Origin: Trichomonas vaginalis G3
Taxonomy: Eukaryota > Parabasalia > Trichomonadida > Trichomonadidae
Length of the DNA: 64,000 nt
Assembly: GCF_026262505.1 (NCBI RefSeq)
Contig: NC_067206.1
Location: 15,620,205-15,684,204 of the forward strand
Direction: 5' to 3'
This document shows positions 8,908 to 19,912 of this stretch, piece after piece. The notes under the pieces are model-generated. The model was not told the DNA's origin and ran no database searches. It saw only the letters and a program-made list of their open reading frames with translations. A program made the position numbers and the translations under genes. How positions within the stretch are numbered: the stretch's first letter is position 1; each line of letters opens with the position of its first letter.

Positions 8908-9771
8908 ATGATTTCAACAATCGGCACAACAACAATTCAAACAACAGCACCAAATTCGTTAGTCATGAATCCAACATCTATGTTAGTAGAGATGAAAAGC
9001 TTTATTCCTTCTTCATATACTTTTGAAACAAAAATCCAGAAGATAAAGCAAGAACTTTTAACAAGTAATTTAGACTGTACCGCACAGGATGAAGAAAATG
9101 AAGAATATCTTTATGACATGCAGGACATTATTGACCATTTACCCAAATTGCCTGAAATCCAACAACAAAAGCTCACTATTCATGAATTCGATGAAATAGA
9201 AGTGAAACCAACTGACTCAGTAGAAATAAAGAAGTTCATACGTAAAGTAAATTATGAGTTTCTAGGATATCATTGCAACCATAAAGTTATGGACAAAGAT
9301 TGCGACATGGTATATAAGAACATCTCTGACATATATAAATCCGAAGAATTTAAGACATACGACAACTTTGTTTCATTAGTTGCAGAATGTGTATGGCAGA
9401 TAAGAGATAAAGATAGAAGAGGTAAGGTATGGAATGAACAGATAAAACCAACTGCTTTTGAGTTAAAGAAAACCATTGACGCCTTAGTTGTTCTAGCAGG
9501 TCAAATTTCAATGTATAACGCAAAAATGAATCCACAATGTTCTAAATGTAAAGCAGCAATGAGGAAATATAACTACTCCGTCAAAGAGATAGAACGTATG
9601 AGAAACGACTATGCTGACTTAAAGAAAGAAGTAGAGAAACCAGCAGAAGATAAAATGGACATGTTAGCATTTCTGAACAAAAACTATCCAACTGCTGACG
9701 ATTTCCTATTATCTGACGTCAAGAAGAAGTATAAAAAACCTTCGGCATTGTTAAAACATTCGATGTACTAA
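8908..9771 (+). CDS. 287-aa hypothetical Polinton protein
   Basis: The open frame reaches further upstream, but those codons are the shared T-rich promoter box, so the ATG at 8908 is preferred. The product has a Thr/Ser-rich N-terminus and then a mainly helical, charged body. Several cysteines are visible: one near residue 57, C-x3-K-x5-C (around residue 125), and C-x2-C in NPQCSKCKAAM (around residue 210). A C-x2-C pair this close to a lysine-rich helix could bind zinc, but no family is recognised. It lies between integrase and KilA-N genes and is bracketed by inverted copies of the GGGTAGAAAT/AGATCT repeat. The frame looks whole. Confidence 0.6.
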   Translation: MISTIGTTTIQTTAPNSLVMNPTSMLVEMKSFIPSSYTFETKIQKIKQELLTSNLDCTAQDEENEEYLYDMQDIIDHLPKLPEIQQQKLTIHEFDEIEVKPTDSVEIKKFIRKVNYEFLGYHCNHKVMDKDCDMVYKNISDIYKSEEFKTYDNFVSLVAECVWQIRDKDRRGKVWNEQIKPTAFELKKTIDALVVLAGQISMYNAKMNPQCSKCKAAMRKYNYSVKEIERMRNDYADLKKEVEKPAEDKMDMLAFLNKNYPTADDFLLSDVKKKYKKPSALLKHSMY

Positions 9772-9852
9772 AAGAAGAAATAGAAGCTACAAAACTGTTT
9801 AGAATCTCACGAATTCATAACGTATATCATGTAAAATGTTTATAAAATAACT

Positions 9853-9901
9853 GGGGTAGAAATGAGGGTAGAAATGAGGTTAGATCTAACCATCTACCCT
9901 A
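9853..9901 (+). repeat. GGGTAGAAAT repeats with AGATCT palindrome
   Basis: Direct repeats of GGGTAGAAATGA are followed by the palindrome GGTTAGATCTAACC and CTACCCT. The same block, reversed, lies at 8641-8695, and a close copy lies at 20655-20703. It sits between two genes and is followed by a TATTTTTGC stretch. Confidence 0.6.
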
Positions 9902-10010
9902 ATATATTTTTGCTGAATTCAACACAAAAATAATGAATTTCCTTAAGATAGAAAAAAATAAAGTTAGTTTTATTTTTTTCTAACTTTTTATCTTGTATGT
10001 AAGAACAGAA

Positions 10011-10673
10011 ATGTCAGTCGAAGCAAAAACAATTCACTAACAAATATAATGGCGAAACATTCACAAAAGGCATTATAACGGTATTGAAGTCTTACGTAGA
10101 GACAAGGATGGTTACATTAATGCAACAAAGATGTGTCAGCAGTTTAGGAAAGACTTTAGAAAGTTGTTGGAAAATAAGTCCTGGGAAGAGTATTATAAGG
10201 CATTTTGTGAAGAATATAGCAACCGCCGGAATTCAGACGGTTGTTTTTATACAAAAATTCATGCAGGAATTCCTGATGAAATCAAACAGGTTAGAGGAAC
10301 GTATGTAGACCAAGACTTATAAACTACTTATAGCAATGTGGGCTTCTCCAAAATATTGCATAGCAGTTGGAAAAATTATGGACCCATAGACAAGAAAGTT
10401 CATGAGAAGTTAGATGAAGAAGAACTCGAAGATACAGTAGAGAATGCTAAACCTTGTTCGAACAAGAAGTTGGAAAAATGTGCGCGAAAAACAATTAGAA
10501 CATGAACGTGAGATATGTTATGATTATAGAGATTCTCCATACGAACTAGACCAATGGAACAAGAAGATTTAAAGAGAGAATTTAGAGAATATGAACTCGC
10601 TAAGATAGCATTAGAAGCTGCAGAAAAGAAGTTAAAAGTTTGGGGTCGTTTTGTACAAAAATATTGTGAGTAA
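10011..10673 (+). pseudogene. KilA-N domain protein, broken
   Basis: The region is clearly related to the KilA-N gene of element 2 (35140-35806): both contain GIEVLRRDKDGYINATKM, the hallmark of KilA-N DNA-binding domains, and a matching acidic tail (VHEKLDEEELEDTVENA). KilA-N proteins of large DNA viruses and phages bind DNA, and their roles are mostly unknown. The gene begins after the shared T-rich promoter box. It is heavily broken, with several breaks. Confidence 0.75.
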
Positions 10674-10849
10674 ATGAACTCATTATTTTTGCTGAATTCA
10701 GCACAAAATTCTGAGTAAAATGACATATGGCACGTGTCAAACCGTTGAGTTTTCACATATGTAAACATGAATTTTTAACATTTCTTTAACACAGAAAATA
10801 AAGTTAGTTTTATTTTTATTTATTTTTTATTTTGTATGTAAAGACAGTA

Positions 10850-11724
10850 ATGACAACATCAGAGAACACAACAACAGTTATAGTCCATGAAGCTATAAAT
10901 GAAGAATACGAATACATACAGTATAACAAACAGTTACGTCTCATTCGTTCGGTCAAAGATGACATGTACCAAATGCAAAGTATAATGAATGCTCTTCGTT
11001 CTACAAAGCAAGCATATCATTGGTTTGAAAAACCAACAGACAAAAGAACTTTTAGAAGAATTTCCTCATATGATTGCTTCCCTCGGAAAACCGAGAGAAG
11101 AGATTCCGTACGAAAATCGCAAGAATTTGGCTCCTGGTTTGAAAGGTTATTATGTTCATAGACTTTTAGTAAACGCTGTAGCAATATTGGGCTTCACCTC
11201 GTTATGCTTGTTATATTTTCATGATGTTAGATGAACTATATAAAGCAGAACGTGGAGAGATGGAAAAGAAACTTCAAGCAAAAGATGAAGTCATTGAATC
11301 CAAAGACAAAAGCATACAGAAAAGAATACGCGTTCAGTACCAAAAGGAAAGGAAAAGAGTTATAAGTATATGATATATACTGAAGAGTTGGAGAAGAAAA
11401 GAAGATAAAGATATGGTTATGTTGCATTTAGTCAGAAGAAACAACAAAAGCTTTTACGACCTTGCTAAAATATATAAATCTGACAGAAACTGGTTCTATC
11501 GTGAAAACTTACCGATTTCAATGACACCGAATGAGCAAATAAAGGAAATTGTCAAAAATACTCTTCCTCAAACACACTATGACATCAAAGGTTGCACAAT
11601 ACTTACCTTCAAAGAAGACTTACCATTACTGAAGGAAAAAATAACAGAATATTTCGATAAACTAACTTCAAAGAGGAAGAATAAAGTCACGACAACATTA
11701 ACGAAGAAGTCACGACAACATTAA
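10850..11724 (+). pseudogene. Second KilA-N/Bro-like gene, broken
   Basis: The region starts after another copy of the shared T-rich box. One segment (PYENRKNLAPGLKGYYVHRLLVNAVAI) resembles the second half of KilA-N or Bro-type proteins, and a charged coiled segment and a basic C-terminal part follow. No intact N-terminal KilA-N signature is seen, so the assignment is tentative. It is broken, with several breaks. Near the 3' end a ~22-bp unit containing AGTCACGACAACATTAACG is repeated in tandem (11685-11730). Confidence 0.5.
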
Positions 11725-11727
11725 CGA

Positions 11728-11804
11728 AGAGAGAATGAGGTGAAAAAAGAGGTGAAAAAACGGAGTGAGATCTCACCTCTTCACCAAAAAATATATTTTT
11801 GCTT
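11728..11804 (+). repeat. GAGGTGA repeats with AGATCT-centred palindrome
   Basis: Short GAGGTGAAAAA repeats run into a palindrome centred on AGATCT (GTGAGATCTCAC) and CACCTCTTCACC, then TATATTTTTGC. The layout is the same as in the blocks at 9853 and 20655, but the repeat sequence differs. It separates convergent genes. Confidence 0.5.
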
Positions 11805-11819
11805 AAATAACTTCAGGGT

Positions 11820-12277
11820 CTATTTCTTCAACCATTTCACTTCTTCGTCAATGTCAATAGAAGCTTCTTCAACCTTTGGTAAGAATTTCTGTATAACATC
11901 TTTGTTCGTTATTGTCTTCAGAGATGAAGGATAATATTTCACAGATTTTTTTCACCCTTCTTATATTCTTTCTGTTCGGAAAGATTTAAATCAATACTGA
12001 AGAAGTCAATATTAGAGTTCTTTATAACAGTATAATGAGTATCTTTGACATTCACGAAGAAACTCTTTTGTTTCAAAACTACTGCTAACTCTTGTGAAGT
12101 ATAACGTTTGCGGTCAATGACGATAGCTAATGGTCTGACATACTGACCAAACTTAGATTCTTTCACAAACTTCTTGTTAAAGATAACATTAACATTTGAA
12201 GCATTATTGAACTCATTCTTGATGGCAGTAGCGAGAGCATTGTATGAAAAGAACTTGCAATCTTGCATGTGTTTCAT
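11820..12277 (-). pseudogene. Homologue of the TIR-adjacent 161-aa protein, broken
   Basis: It resembles the product at 43956-44441 in element 2. Matching segments are an F-V/F-x-x-N-x-L start, NVNVIF against VDVYF, and RPLAIVIDRK against KPIAFAFDNK. The function is unknown. In element 2 this gene abuts a terminal inverted repeat and points inward. Here it is internal and divergent from the polymerase gene, which matters for the element's layout. It has about one break. Confidence 0.55.
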
Positions 12278-12321
12278 TAAAATAAAAATATTAAATTATT
12301 TTGAAAAATAACTTAAAAAAA

Positions 12322-12723
12322 TCTAATCTAATTTTTTCAAAAAATATTTTTTTATCCGATAGAAAAGATGACAGAAAAATTAACTTTTTACATAGCGCCA
12401 GACCCTTCTTGCCCACATCTTTTTAAGCCACAATATATAGACATAGAACTAAATAGAGAAAGCGAAATTCTACAAACAGAAGAAACATATAGAGACCTAG
12501 ATAACGAAAATGGATATGCGCTATTCTGGTTAGATTGTCCTTATGAAATGTATGAAAAAAAAGGCTTTATATGAAGAATATAGAAATATTGTTATGAAAA
12601 CGATATAAGACCAAGCTCTAGAGAAAATTCTATGCTGGTATAAAACATCTTTTCGAAGTTCGGAATGGCAAATATAGAAAGAAATAATTTTTCTAATCTA
12701 ATTTTTCAAAAAATATTTTTTTA
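12322..12723 (+). repeat. Direct repeat of TCTAATCTAATTTTT promoter box
   Basis: The box (TCTAATCTAA, a T run, CAAAAAATA, a T run) occurs at 12322-12355 and again at 12688-12723, each time just before a start codon (12368 and 12736). This looks like a duplicated promoter for the 68-aa gene and for the polymerase gene. The interval lies between two divergent genes. Confidence 0.5.
12368..12574 (+). CDS. 68-aa hypothetical protein
   Basis: A small acidic frame starting just after a T-rich box. The C-terminal part has FWLDCPYEMYEKKG. No relative is recognised in element 2. The stretch after its end, up to the next box, holds no convincing gene. It may itself be a remnant. Confidence 0.35.
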   Translation: MTEKLTFYIAPDPSCPHLFKPQYIDIELNRESEILQTEETYRDLDNENGYALFWLDCPYEMYEKKGFI

Positions 12724-12735
12724 TTTCCTACTAAG

Positions 12736-15700
12736 ATGTATCGGAAGTTGTCTAAGTTAGAACACTCGGAAATAAAACAACTTCTAACAGAAGCTAACAT
12801 AGATGTTGCAAAACATTACGCAACAAACAAAAAAGCACTCGCTGACATCCTCAATGACTATAATGGTGCAATAAGTTATGATAGAATTCATGAGTTCATA
12901 AAGCGCGCAACGCGGCGAGGACGAAGTCCATGCAAGAGCATTTCCTTTAAATGACGTTGCTATTGACTTATATCATAGACGTTCAGTACCTCATGAAGTA
13001 AGAAGAGAAATGTTTGACATAACAAATGCAAACGTTGGTGAAACAAGAAGAAGAGACGACACACTGAAACAACAGAGAAGAGAGATGTTTAAGAGCGCTA
13101 TAGAACAAGTTCGCAAAGCTAACGATGTCCTTCGTTCAATGACGCAAACCAAAGAAGGTGAGAGATGGTTAAAGAAAGATGAAGAGAATAGGAAGAGGAA
13201 TGTTAAGACAGGCAATAGACTCATTGACTTTAACATCGAAGCTTTAGATGAACCAAACAGAGACTACTTACACAAACATTTCGGTAAGGTTTTCATGAGA
13301 CTCTTAGAGAAGATTAAAATAAACTCCCAACAGAGATGGATGGTATGTTATAAACTTGGTGGAAAGTATGAATTTCTACGTTAAACCTCAATAATATTGG
13401 AACATTACTACATCAGCTCTTGAAGGAGAACTTTATATCAGAGATAGAAAGCAAATGCTGCAGGTATTGTTGAAATGCACTATGACTTCTTCTTGACAAA
13501 CATAAAGAATCTTACTGAAATAAAGATGTATGATTTAACAGAATATGAAGGCTTAACGATGTCAGATGTAAAGAAAGGCAAACCAAAAAAGAGACCATAT
13601 AGAGATGAAAGACACTGACAGAAAGACAGAAAAGATTATTGAACAGACTTAAACAAACAGGAGATAAACAAGATATAGATGACTTCTGGAATGAAATCCT
13701 TGGTGAAAAGAAGTTTTATAAGAAGAGAAGCGGTCAGTTCTGGAAGTATCTTTGCACATTACTATAAATCTTGAAACGCTACCAAATCTTCAATGAACTG
13801 AACAAAAGAACTGCAACACTTATGACAGAAGATAACTGCTTCGTTTATGCTTGCATTCAGGCTGGAGTAAATGAAGAAACTATTGACCACATGAGAGAAG
13901 TCATTCGTGTTAGAGACTTTCCTCAAAGTAAAGTACAAGAAATTTCTGACGCAACAGTATAGCATTTAATGTTACCATTGGTTACTTCAATGACTCAAGA
14001 CATAATGAAATAAAGAGATACATACCAAAAGAATGTGAAACTGTTCGAACTATTGACTTACTTCTTGTTGAAGACCACTACATGTTAAATGAAAGACTTC
14101 CAATGACAACATATTTCATTCGAAACTATAAAGAAATTCTCAAAGCTTGTGGTGGAATGAACATTGAGAAACAGATGAAGATTTATAAAAGAGGAAGATA
14201 AATATGTAGTTCGCATGGATAGAACTACACCGCTATGGGATGTTATGAAAACATTGTGGGAGTGCAAATATTTCGAACCTATTTCTTATGGAGAACTTTC
14301 ACATATACGACTGACTTATATAAAACAGAACCTTGCACCATTTAAAGATTTGACATATGCCCAAAGTATTGTGTACAACTGAAGAAGAAAGCCGAGTCAA
14401 AAGAAGTAAATAAAAATAAGTGTAAGTTCATTCCTGAGCATGTTTTCTTTGCTGACTTTGAGTGTAGCACAGACGGCTTTCATAAAGCTTTTAACATCTG
14501 TTACGACAGTGAAGATGGTTCAGTGAGTGAAAGCATTTGGGGTCAGAACTGTGCAACAGAATTTTTGGAACGACTTCCTGACAAGAGTTTAATATATTTC
14601 CATAACCTCAGCTATGATATAAACTTCATCTTAAGACACATGACAGAAGTGAAAGGAACTCCCATCATTAAAGGTTCACGAACAATGCAAATAACTGGCT
14701 TATATAAAGGAAGGGCAATTATTATAAAAGACTCTTACAGTGTTATAAATAAGAAGCTTAAACTATTTCCTGCTATGTTTAACTTACAAACAGGACCGAA
14801 AGAAGTATTTCCATATAACTACTACAGCAGTACTTTGTTAGCAAATGACAACAGAACTGGTGTCATTTCTGAAGCATGTAAGTTTATCCAGGATGCAGAT
14901 ACATTCATGAAAAACATAGATTCCATCAAAGGTTGCAGAATAGATGAGAACCACTTCGACTTAGAAAAATATAGCACGTTTTACTGCAAACAAGATGTAA
15001 GAATTTTAAGAGAAGGTTTTGTTAAGTTCCGCAATGACTTAATGAAAGAGTTTGATTTAAACGTTTATGACTACGTTAGTATTTGTTCTATTGCTAACAA
15101 ATTGTTTGAGAACAGAGTATACTTCCCGAATGGAAATCTTTATGACCTCTCAAATAAACCAAGAGAATTTATTTCGAGATGCATTCAAGGTGGAAGATGT
15201 ATGTTGTCAGATAACATGAAACAAAAGAGCGAAAAGAAACTCATTGCTGACTTCGACGCTGTTTCATTATATCCATCCGCTATAGCAAGATTGTATACTT
15301 TAGAAGGAATTCCAAAAGTATTGAAGGATGAGATGCTAAGCACAGAGTATCTCATGAGACATTTATTCGATGACGACCAAAGGAACCCATTGGTGAAAAG
15401 TTTATGTCTGGCTTCTTTGTTCTCATTAAGATAACAGAGATTGGAATACATAGACACTTTCCTTTAATAGTTTGTGACCCTGAACTAAATCCAGAACTTA
15501 ACGTTCCCAGAAGTTCAAACACTTGCTGTTTAATGTATGTTGACCATATAACATTACAAGACCTCATAAAATATCAAGGTGTCAAATGTGAAGTGTTGCA
15601 AGGATACTATTACGATGGAAACAGAGATATTAGAATAAGAGATGAAGTAAAGAAGTTGTTTGAGTTAAGGTTAAAGTATAAGAAAGAAGGAAATCCTTTG

Positions 15701-16509
15701 CAAGAAATATAAAGCTCATTCTGAACAGTATTTATGGCAAAACTATTCTATCTCCTATTGAGTCAAAAATAACCATAGTAAATGACAAAGATGCTATAAG
15801 ATATGCCATCAGAAACTACAACCATATAGTGAAGTTCGAAGGTTTGGATGGTTCAGATAAAACTATTTTCAAGCTAACGAAAAGCATTTGCAGACACTTT
15901 AACTTCTGTCCACTTGGTGTTAATATTCTATCTATGTCGAAGAGAATAATGTGTGAAGTATTCTGTACTGCTGAAGATATGGGACTTCAAATATTTTACC
16001 AGGACTGTGATAGCATGCATATTTTCAATGAAGACATACCAAAGCTTGCAGCAGAGTTTAAGAAGAGATACGGTAGAGAACTTATTGGTAAAACATTAGG
16101 TCAGTTCCATTCTGACTTTGCAGAAATAACACCTGGAAAACAAAGTTTAGCATACAAGTCAATATTTTGTGGAAAGAAGACCTACATAGACTTACTCACG
16201 AATGATTTAAATGAAGTTGCATTCCATGCACGTTGCAAAGGTGTCAAACAAGACGTCCTTGCTTTAACAGCTAATGAAATGTTTCCTGAAGCTATACAAT
16301 GCTATTACAATGAAGATAAGAACATTCACATACCTGTTGGAACATATGACAAAGACTCTGAGTTCAGTTTAATGAAACTTTACAAAGCACTTCATGATGG
16401 TCAAGAGATTGGATTTGACTTATGTAAGTCTTCTAGTCCTTGCTTTGCTGAAAAGTTTAACTTCTCAATAACGACTAAAACAAGCTTTATTCGTAAGTTG
16501 AAGTTCTGA
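12736..16509 (+). pseudogene. Protein-primed DNA polymerase B, broken
   Basis: This is the Polinton polymerase, which copies the element from a protein primer. The first ~70 residues resemble the start of the gene at 24373 in element 2. Exonuclease motifs are visible (FFADFECST, a FHNLSYDINFIL segment, YCKQDVRIL), then polymerase motif A (DFDAVSLYPSAIAR), motif B (NSIYGKT) and motif C (YQDCDSMH). A K-x-Y motif follows (KKTYIDLL). A hairpin unit lies at 12904-12929, near the N-terminal coding part. The region is broken, with many breaks (more than five). The order and completeness of motifs make the family certain. Confidence 0.9.
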
Positions 16510-16642
16510 GGTCATTTATTTTTGTCAGCAATGAGGTCATGAATGAGGTCATTCGTGATAAAAATAATGAGGTCATATATTTTTGTCAGCAATGAGGTCA
16601 TTCGTGATAAAAATAAAACTAGCGGCAAGGGCGAAGCCCATG
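16508..16642. repeat. AATGAGGTCAT repeats and a hairpin unit
   Basis: Between convergent genes lie two copies of a ~50-bp stretch with AATGAGGTCAT and TTTTTGTCAGC (16508-16612). A hairpin unit follows: GGGC-GAA-GCCC at 16629-16639, then ATG, preceded by AGCGGC. The block replaces the GGGTAGAAAT type seen elsewhere in this element. Confidence 0.6.
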
Positions 16643-16649
16643 TGGTCAT

Positions 16650-17506
16650 TTACAATACTGCGATGGTAGAGTTTAAGAGTTGTGCTTCAATATAGAGACA
16701 GTCCTTATGGTCTGGAGGTAAGAACACTGGGCAGTTATGGTCATGAGTGGAGAACATGTCTATCCAAAACTCACGATTGAAGCCAGTTAATTTATAGTAT
16801 TTAGGGTTAGGAAGTGGTGAAGTTCTTGTATGACCAATGAACTCATTTTCAACTCCCTTACTTAAGTTTGAATATAATATAGCTTGCTTTCTATCCCAAA
16901 TGCCAGGTGTTACAATCTTTGAAAATTCATTTTTCCTCGGAAGCATTGCATCATAATTGAAAACATTCTTGAAATCATCACTTGGTTCAGAGATTTGAAA
17001 TCTTATACGTAATGGATTTTCTTTCTCTTTAGTTACTTCATTGAATGGTGAGAATACAAAAACTGACAGTCATGTGTTCCATCTTCATTTTCATTAAATT
17101 CATAATGAAAGTCTATAAGTTGTGGCTGACTACCTTCTTCTTTCAGTTGTGCAAGAAACTCACGTAAAGGCTGTAAAGTTTGTACTTCAATGTTGAACTT
17201 TTTCTCGAACATCTCATTAAATGAAATCATACATTGCAACAATGTTGTATCGTCTTTAAAGTATTTGTATATGTGAATGTTTTGGGCGCTTAAAGACTGT
17301 TCGTCATTTTCTATCTCGACTTGAAGTATAAAGTCAACCTTTCTGAAAGCACGTGTTATATACATAGATGTTATGCCAATGTACTTCTCTTCATTTATGT
17401 TCACAATCCAGTCTGTTGGAAACTTAAACGTTACTCTGTTCCCCTTTATTTTGACGTCAGGGTTTTCACTACTGAACGCAACAGTTAAAGGTATTTGTCT
17501 ATACAT
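16650..17506 (-). pseudogene. Second minor-structural family member, broken
   Basis: The N-terminal part (VTFKFPTDWIVNINEEKYI) follows the same pattern as the gene at 532-1413: basic/aromatic-proline, tryptophan, then K-Y/A-I strands. The predicted fold is beta-rich. It lies between polymerase and major capsid genes. It is broken, with about two breaks. Having two members in element 1 suggests two related minor virion proteins or a duplication. Confidence 0.5.
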
Positions 17507-17530
17507 TTAATTCGGATAAAAATAAACCAT

Positions 17531-17803
17531 TTACTCTTTCTTTGCTTCAGCTTCTTTAGCTTTTTGTTCTTCCTTTGCTTTTGCTTCTTCTCTAGCTTTC
17601 TTCGCCAGCAAACGTGGGTTCTTCTGTCTTCCAGCAGCTAATGCAGCTAGTTGTTTTTCACTAAGTTTTCTCTTTGGTCTCTCTGGCTTTTGTTCTTGTT
17701 TTTGTTCCTTCAGTTCGGATAAAATTTGCTCACGAATTTCTTTCTTCAATGCTTCAACATCTATGACCCCTTGGGTCTTGTCCGTAGAGCTTGTCTGAGT
17801 CAT
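17531..17803 (-). CDS. 90-aa Lys/Glu/Ala-rich protein
   Basis: The ATG at 17803 is chosen. The middle has a long helical KKEIREQILSELKEQKQEQK stretch and the C-terminus is strongly charged (KAREEAKAKEEQKAKE). Basic patches (RPKRKLSEKQ, AGRQKNPRL) could bind DNA, as core proteins of adenovirus-like virions do. That is inference from composition alone. It is divergent from the 144-aa gene, with 45 bases between starts. Confidence 0.5.
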   Translation of the reverse strand: MTQTSSTDKTQGVIDVEALKKEIREQILSELKEQKQEQKPERPKRKLSEKQLAALAAGRQKNPRLLAKKAREEAKAKEEQKAKEAEAKKE

Positions 17804-17848
17804 TTGACTGCAGATAAAAAACAAAATTAAAACTTTAACCGATGTAAA

Positions 17849-18283
17849 ATGAGCTTGTCAAAATCAGAGCGAGAGTCTATTATATTAAATGACGCAAGAG
17901 GAATACAACATCCTTTCTATTACGTAAGTCAGAGTAAAGATGGTAAAATATACGTAAGAAAAAGAAAGGTTCCATTAGCGAATGCAGAAAGCGACAACAT
18001 TAAGGTGTATGGTAAGGGTGAAGTCCACGAAGCCCATGTTAAGCCTTCTATTCAAACTGAAAAGTCAATAGAACCAGAAGAAAAGAAGCCAGATGTTCTT
18101 TCAATAACGAACCAAGAGCTTATTGCAAAGTTCGTGAATTTCATTGAAAAACAAACCGAGTCAAAGAACCCTGACCCACCAGTGAAAGAAGTTGAGACAA
18201 AAGAGAATGTACAGTTCATTGAAAATGTCAAGAAACAACTTCCACCACGAATGCCAAGAAGAAGAGTGAGAATAATGAAGTAA
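17849..18283 (+). CDS. 144-aa protein with YYVSQSKDGKIYVRKRK motif
   Basis: The N-terminal segment F-Y-Y-V-S-Q-S-K-D-G-K-I-Y-V-R-K recurs in the small protein at 20402-20638 (F-Y-I-H-T-M-K-D-G-R-V-Q-F-R-K), so the two share a short beta-hairpin-like module. The rest is charged, ending in an arginine-rich tail (RMPRRRVRIM). A degenerate hairpin unit appears to lie at about 18012-18037. It precedes the major capsid gene by 28 bases. The role is unknown. Confidence 0.55.
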   Translation: MSLSKSERESIILNDARGIQHPFYYVSQSKDGKIYVRKRKVPLANAESDNIKVYGKGEVHEAHVKPSIQTEKSIEPEEKKPDVLSITNQELIAKFVNFIEKQTESKNPDPPVKEVETKENVQFIENVKKQLPPRMPRRRVRIMK

Positions 18284-18311
18284 ATAGATATTTTTATCCG
18301 AAGTAAATACA

Positions 18312-19882
18312 TGCAGAACGAACAGTTAAACGAATTTACTCCAGCAGAGCATATTCATCAGATTCGCTCATATTTCGATATCATAGACAATGCAGTTCAA
18401 ATTGGTGACACTAATAGAAATATTTGACGCAAAGATTCCATCACAACCTGGAACTGCTAAAGATAACACATGGGTAACATTCAATCTCTCACCTCCTGGT
18501 GAAAATATGTTGGACCTTTACAATACATTCATTACGTATAAAATGGAAGGTCAATTTATTGCAGATAAAGAAATTGGTTCAGGTTCCAATAAAACAAACC
18601 CACCAGGATTTTGGATTGGTTTCGATGACGCTTTCTATGCAGTTGCTGGATATCAAATCCTTGCAAATGGTCGTATCGTATATTCTCAAGACAACGCAAG
18701 AGAAGAAGCATATATAACTTCAAACTCACAAACTACCGAACAAATAAAGAAAGTAGATGTTTTCTCAAAGACTCGACATGAAGATGTATGGAGTCATTCG
18801 GGAACATGCAGAACAGGACAAATTGTTAGTGGTCCAATTACAGCAGGAAAATCATTTGATTTTAAGCTTCGTTTAAGAATTCCTGTTAGAAGATTCCTTC
18901 CATTAGAAGCTATTCGATTTATTCCAGCTTTTGCAGGAAACATTCAGCTTAAAAAAGTTCAGTAGCGACGCCTTACAATGCACATCTATATCTGTAAATG
19001 ATATCATTGCTTTCAATCCAACTCTTAAAGTTGTATTTGCTTCAGATTCAAATCCACCGACAAATAAATTTGTTCCATGGAATGAACCATTCACTATGAT
19101 AACGAAGGCAGTAGAAGCTAGTGGAACAGTTACTATTACAACTGTAAACCAGCAACTATTTCGAACAAAGATGGATTTTAATGAATGTTTTCATTCATCC
19201 AAAGTCATTCTCTTTAGACCCTAACATTTATACAGAACTTGTAGAACATTATACAAACGAGGCTTTATGTTTTCCTGTTAAAGTTATGGATTGGATTCCT
19301 ATGGACGGTTCATTCTCAAAGAATACAGATAGTTCAAGTGCAACATTTACAGCAGCTTATACGCCTATTAATGTTAAAAGTATTTGGGCACTATTTAGAA
19401 AGAAAGACAACTATTATGTTAATTTTGAGAACCCTAAGTTTAAATATCTTCAGCTTTCCATGGGAGCTTATGGAAATATGCCTGCAGAACCTGAAAAATC
19501 ATATGGACCTGTATTTTATGAAATGGTTGCGAACGCTTGCAATACAAACAATGATATGATTGGATTTAATGAAGATGTTATGAGGTCATTGGTGGATGAT
19601 GGTAGTGTGGAACATAAATGGGATAGCTATGACAACACACATTTCTTATGTGGTTTTCCAACAGAAGTGGACTTTTGCTTCCAGCAAGGTCAAACATCTA
19701 CTGCTCCAATAACATACAAATTGTCTGTTAAAGGACCTATTGAACTAGCAACTGAAAATGTACCAAAGCCACTTATTGGATTTATGAGGGATTGTTGCTT
19801 TGCCATTCAGGTAAGACAGTCAGGCATCCCCATAATAAGATTAGATGACTATAACTTAGCTACGGACGACAGTGAGGAATAA
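18312..19882 (+). pseudogene. Major capsid protein (double jelly-roll), broken
   Basis: The encoded sequence has features of Polinton major capsid proteins: an N-terminal F-x-L-S-P strand, a W-I-G-F-D-D region, RLRIPVRRFLPLE in the first jelly roll, and FPVKVMDWIP with later beta segments in the second. Such proteins form the trimeric shell units of the virion. The neighbours are small virion-type genes. It is broken, with about two or three breaks. The call rests on pattern and on the absence of any other capsid candidate in element 1. Confidence 0.8.
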
Positions 19883-19912
19883 TGGATGAACGTTTATTTT
19901 TAAAGCTTATAA

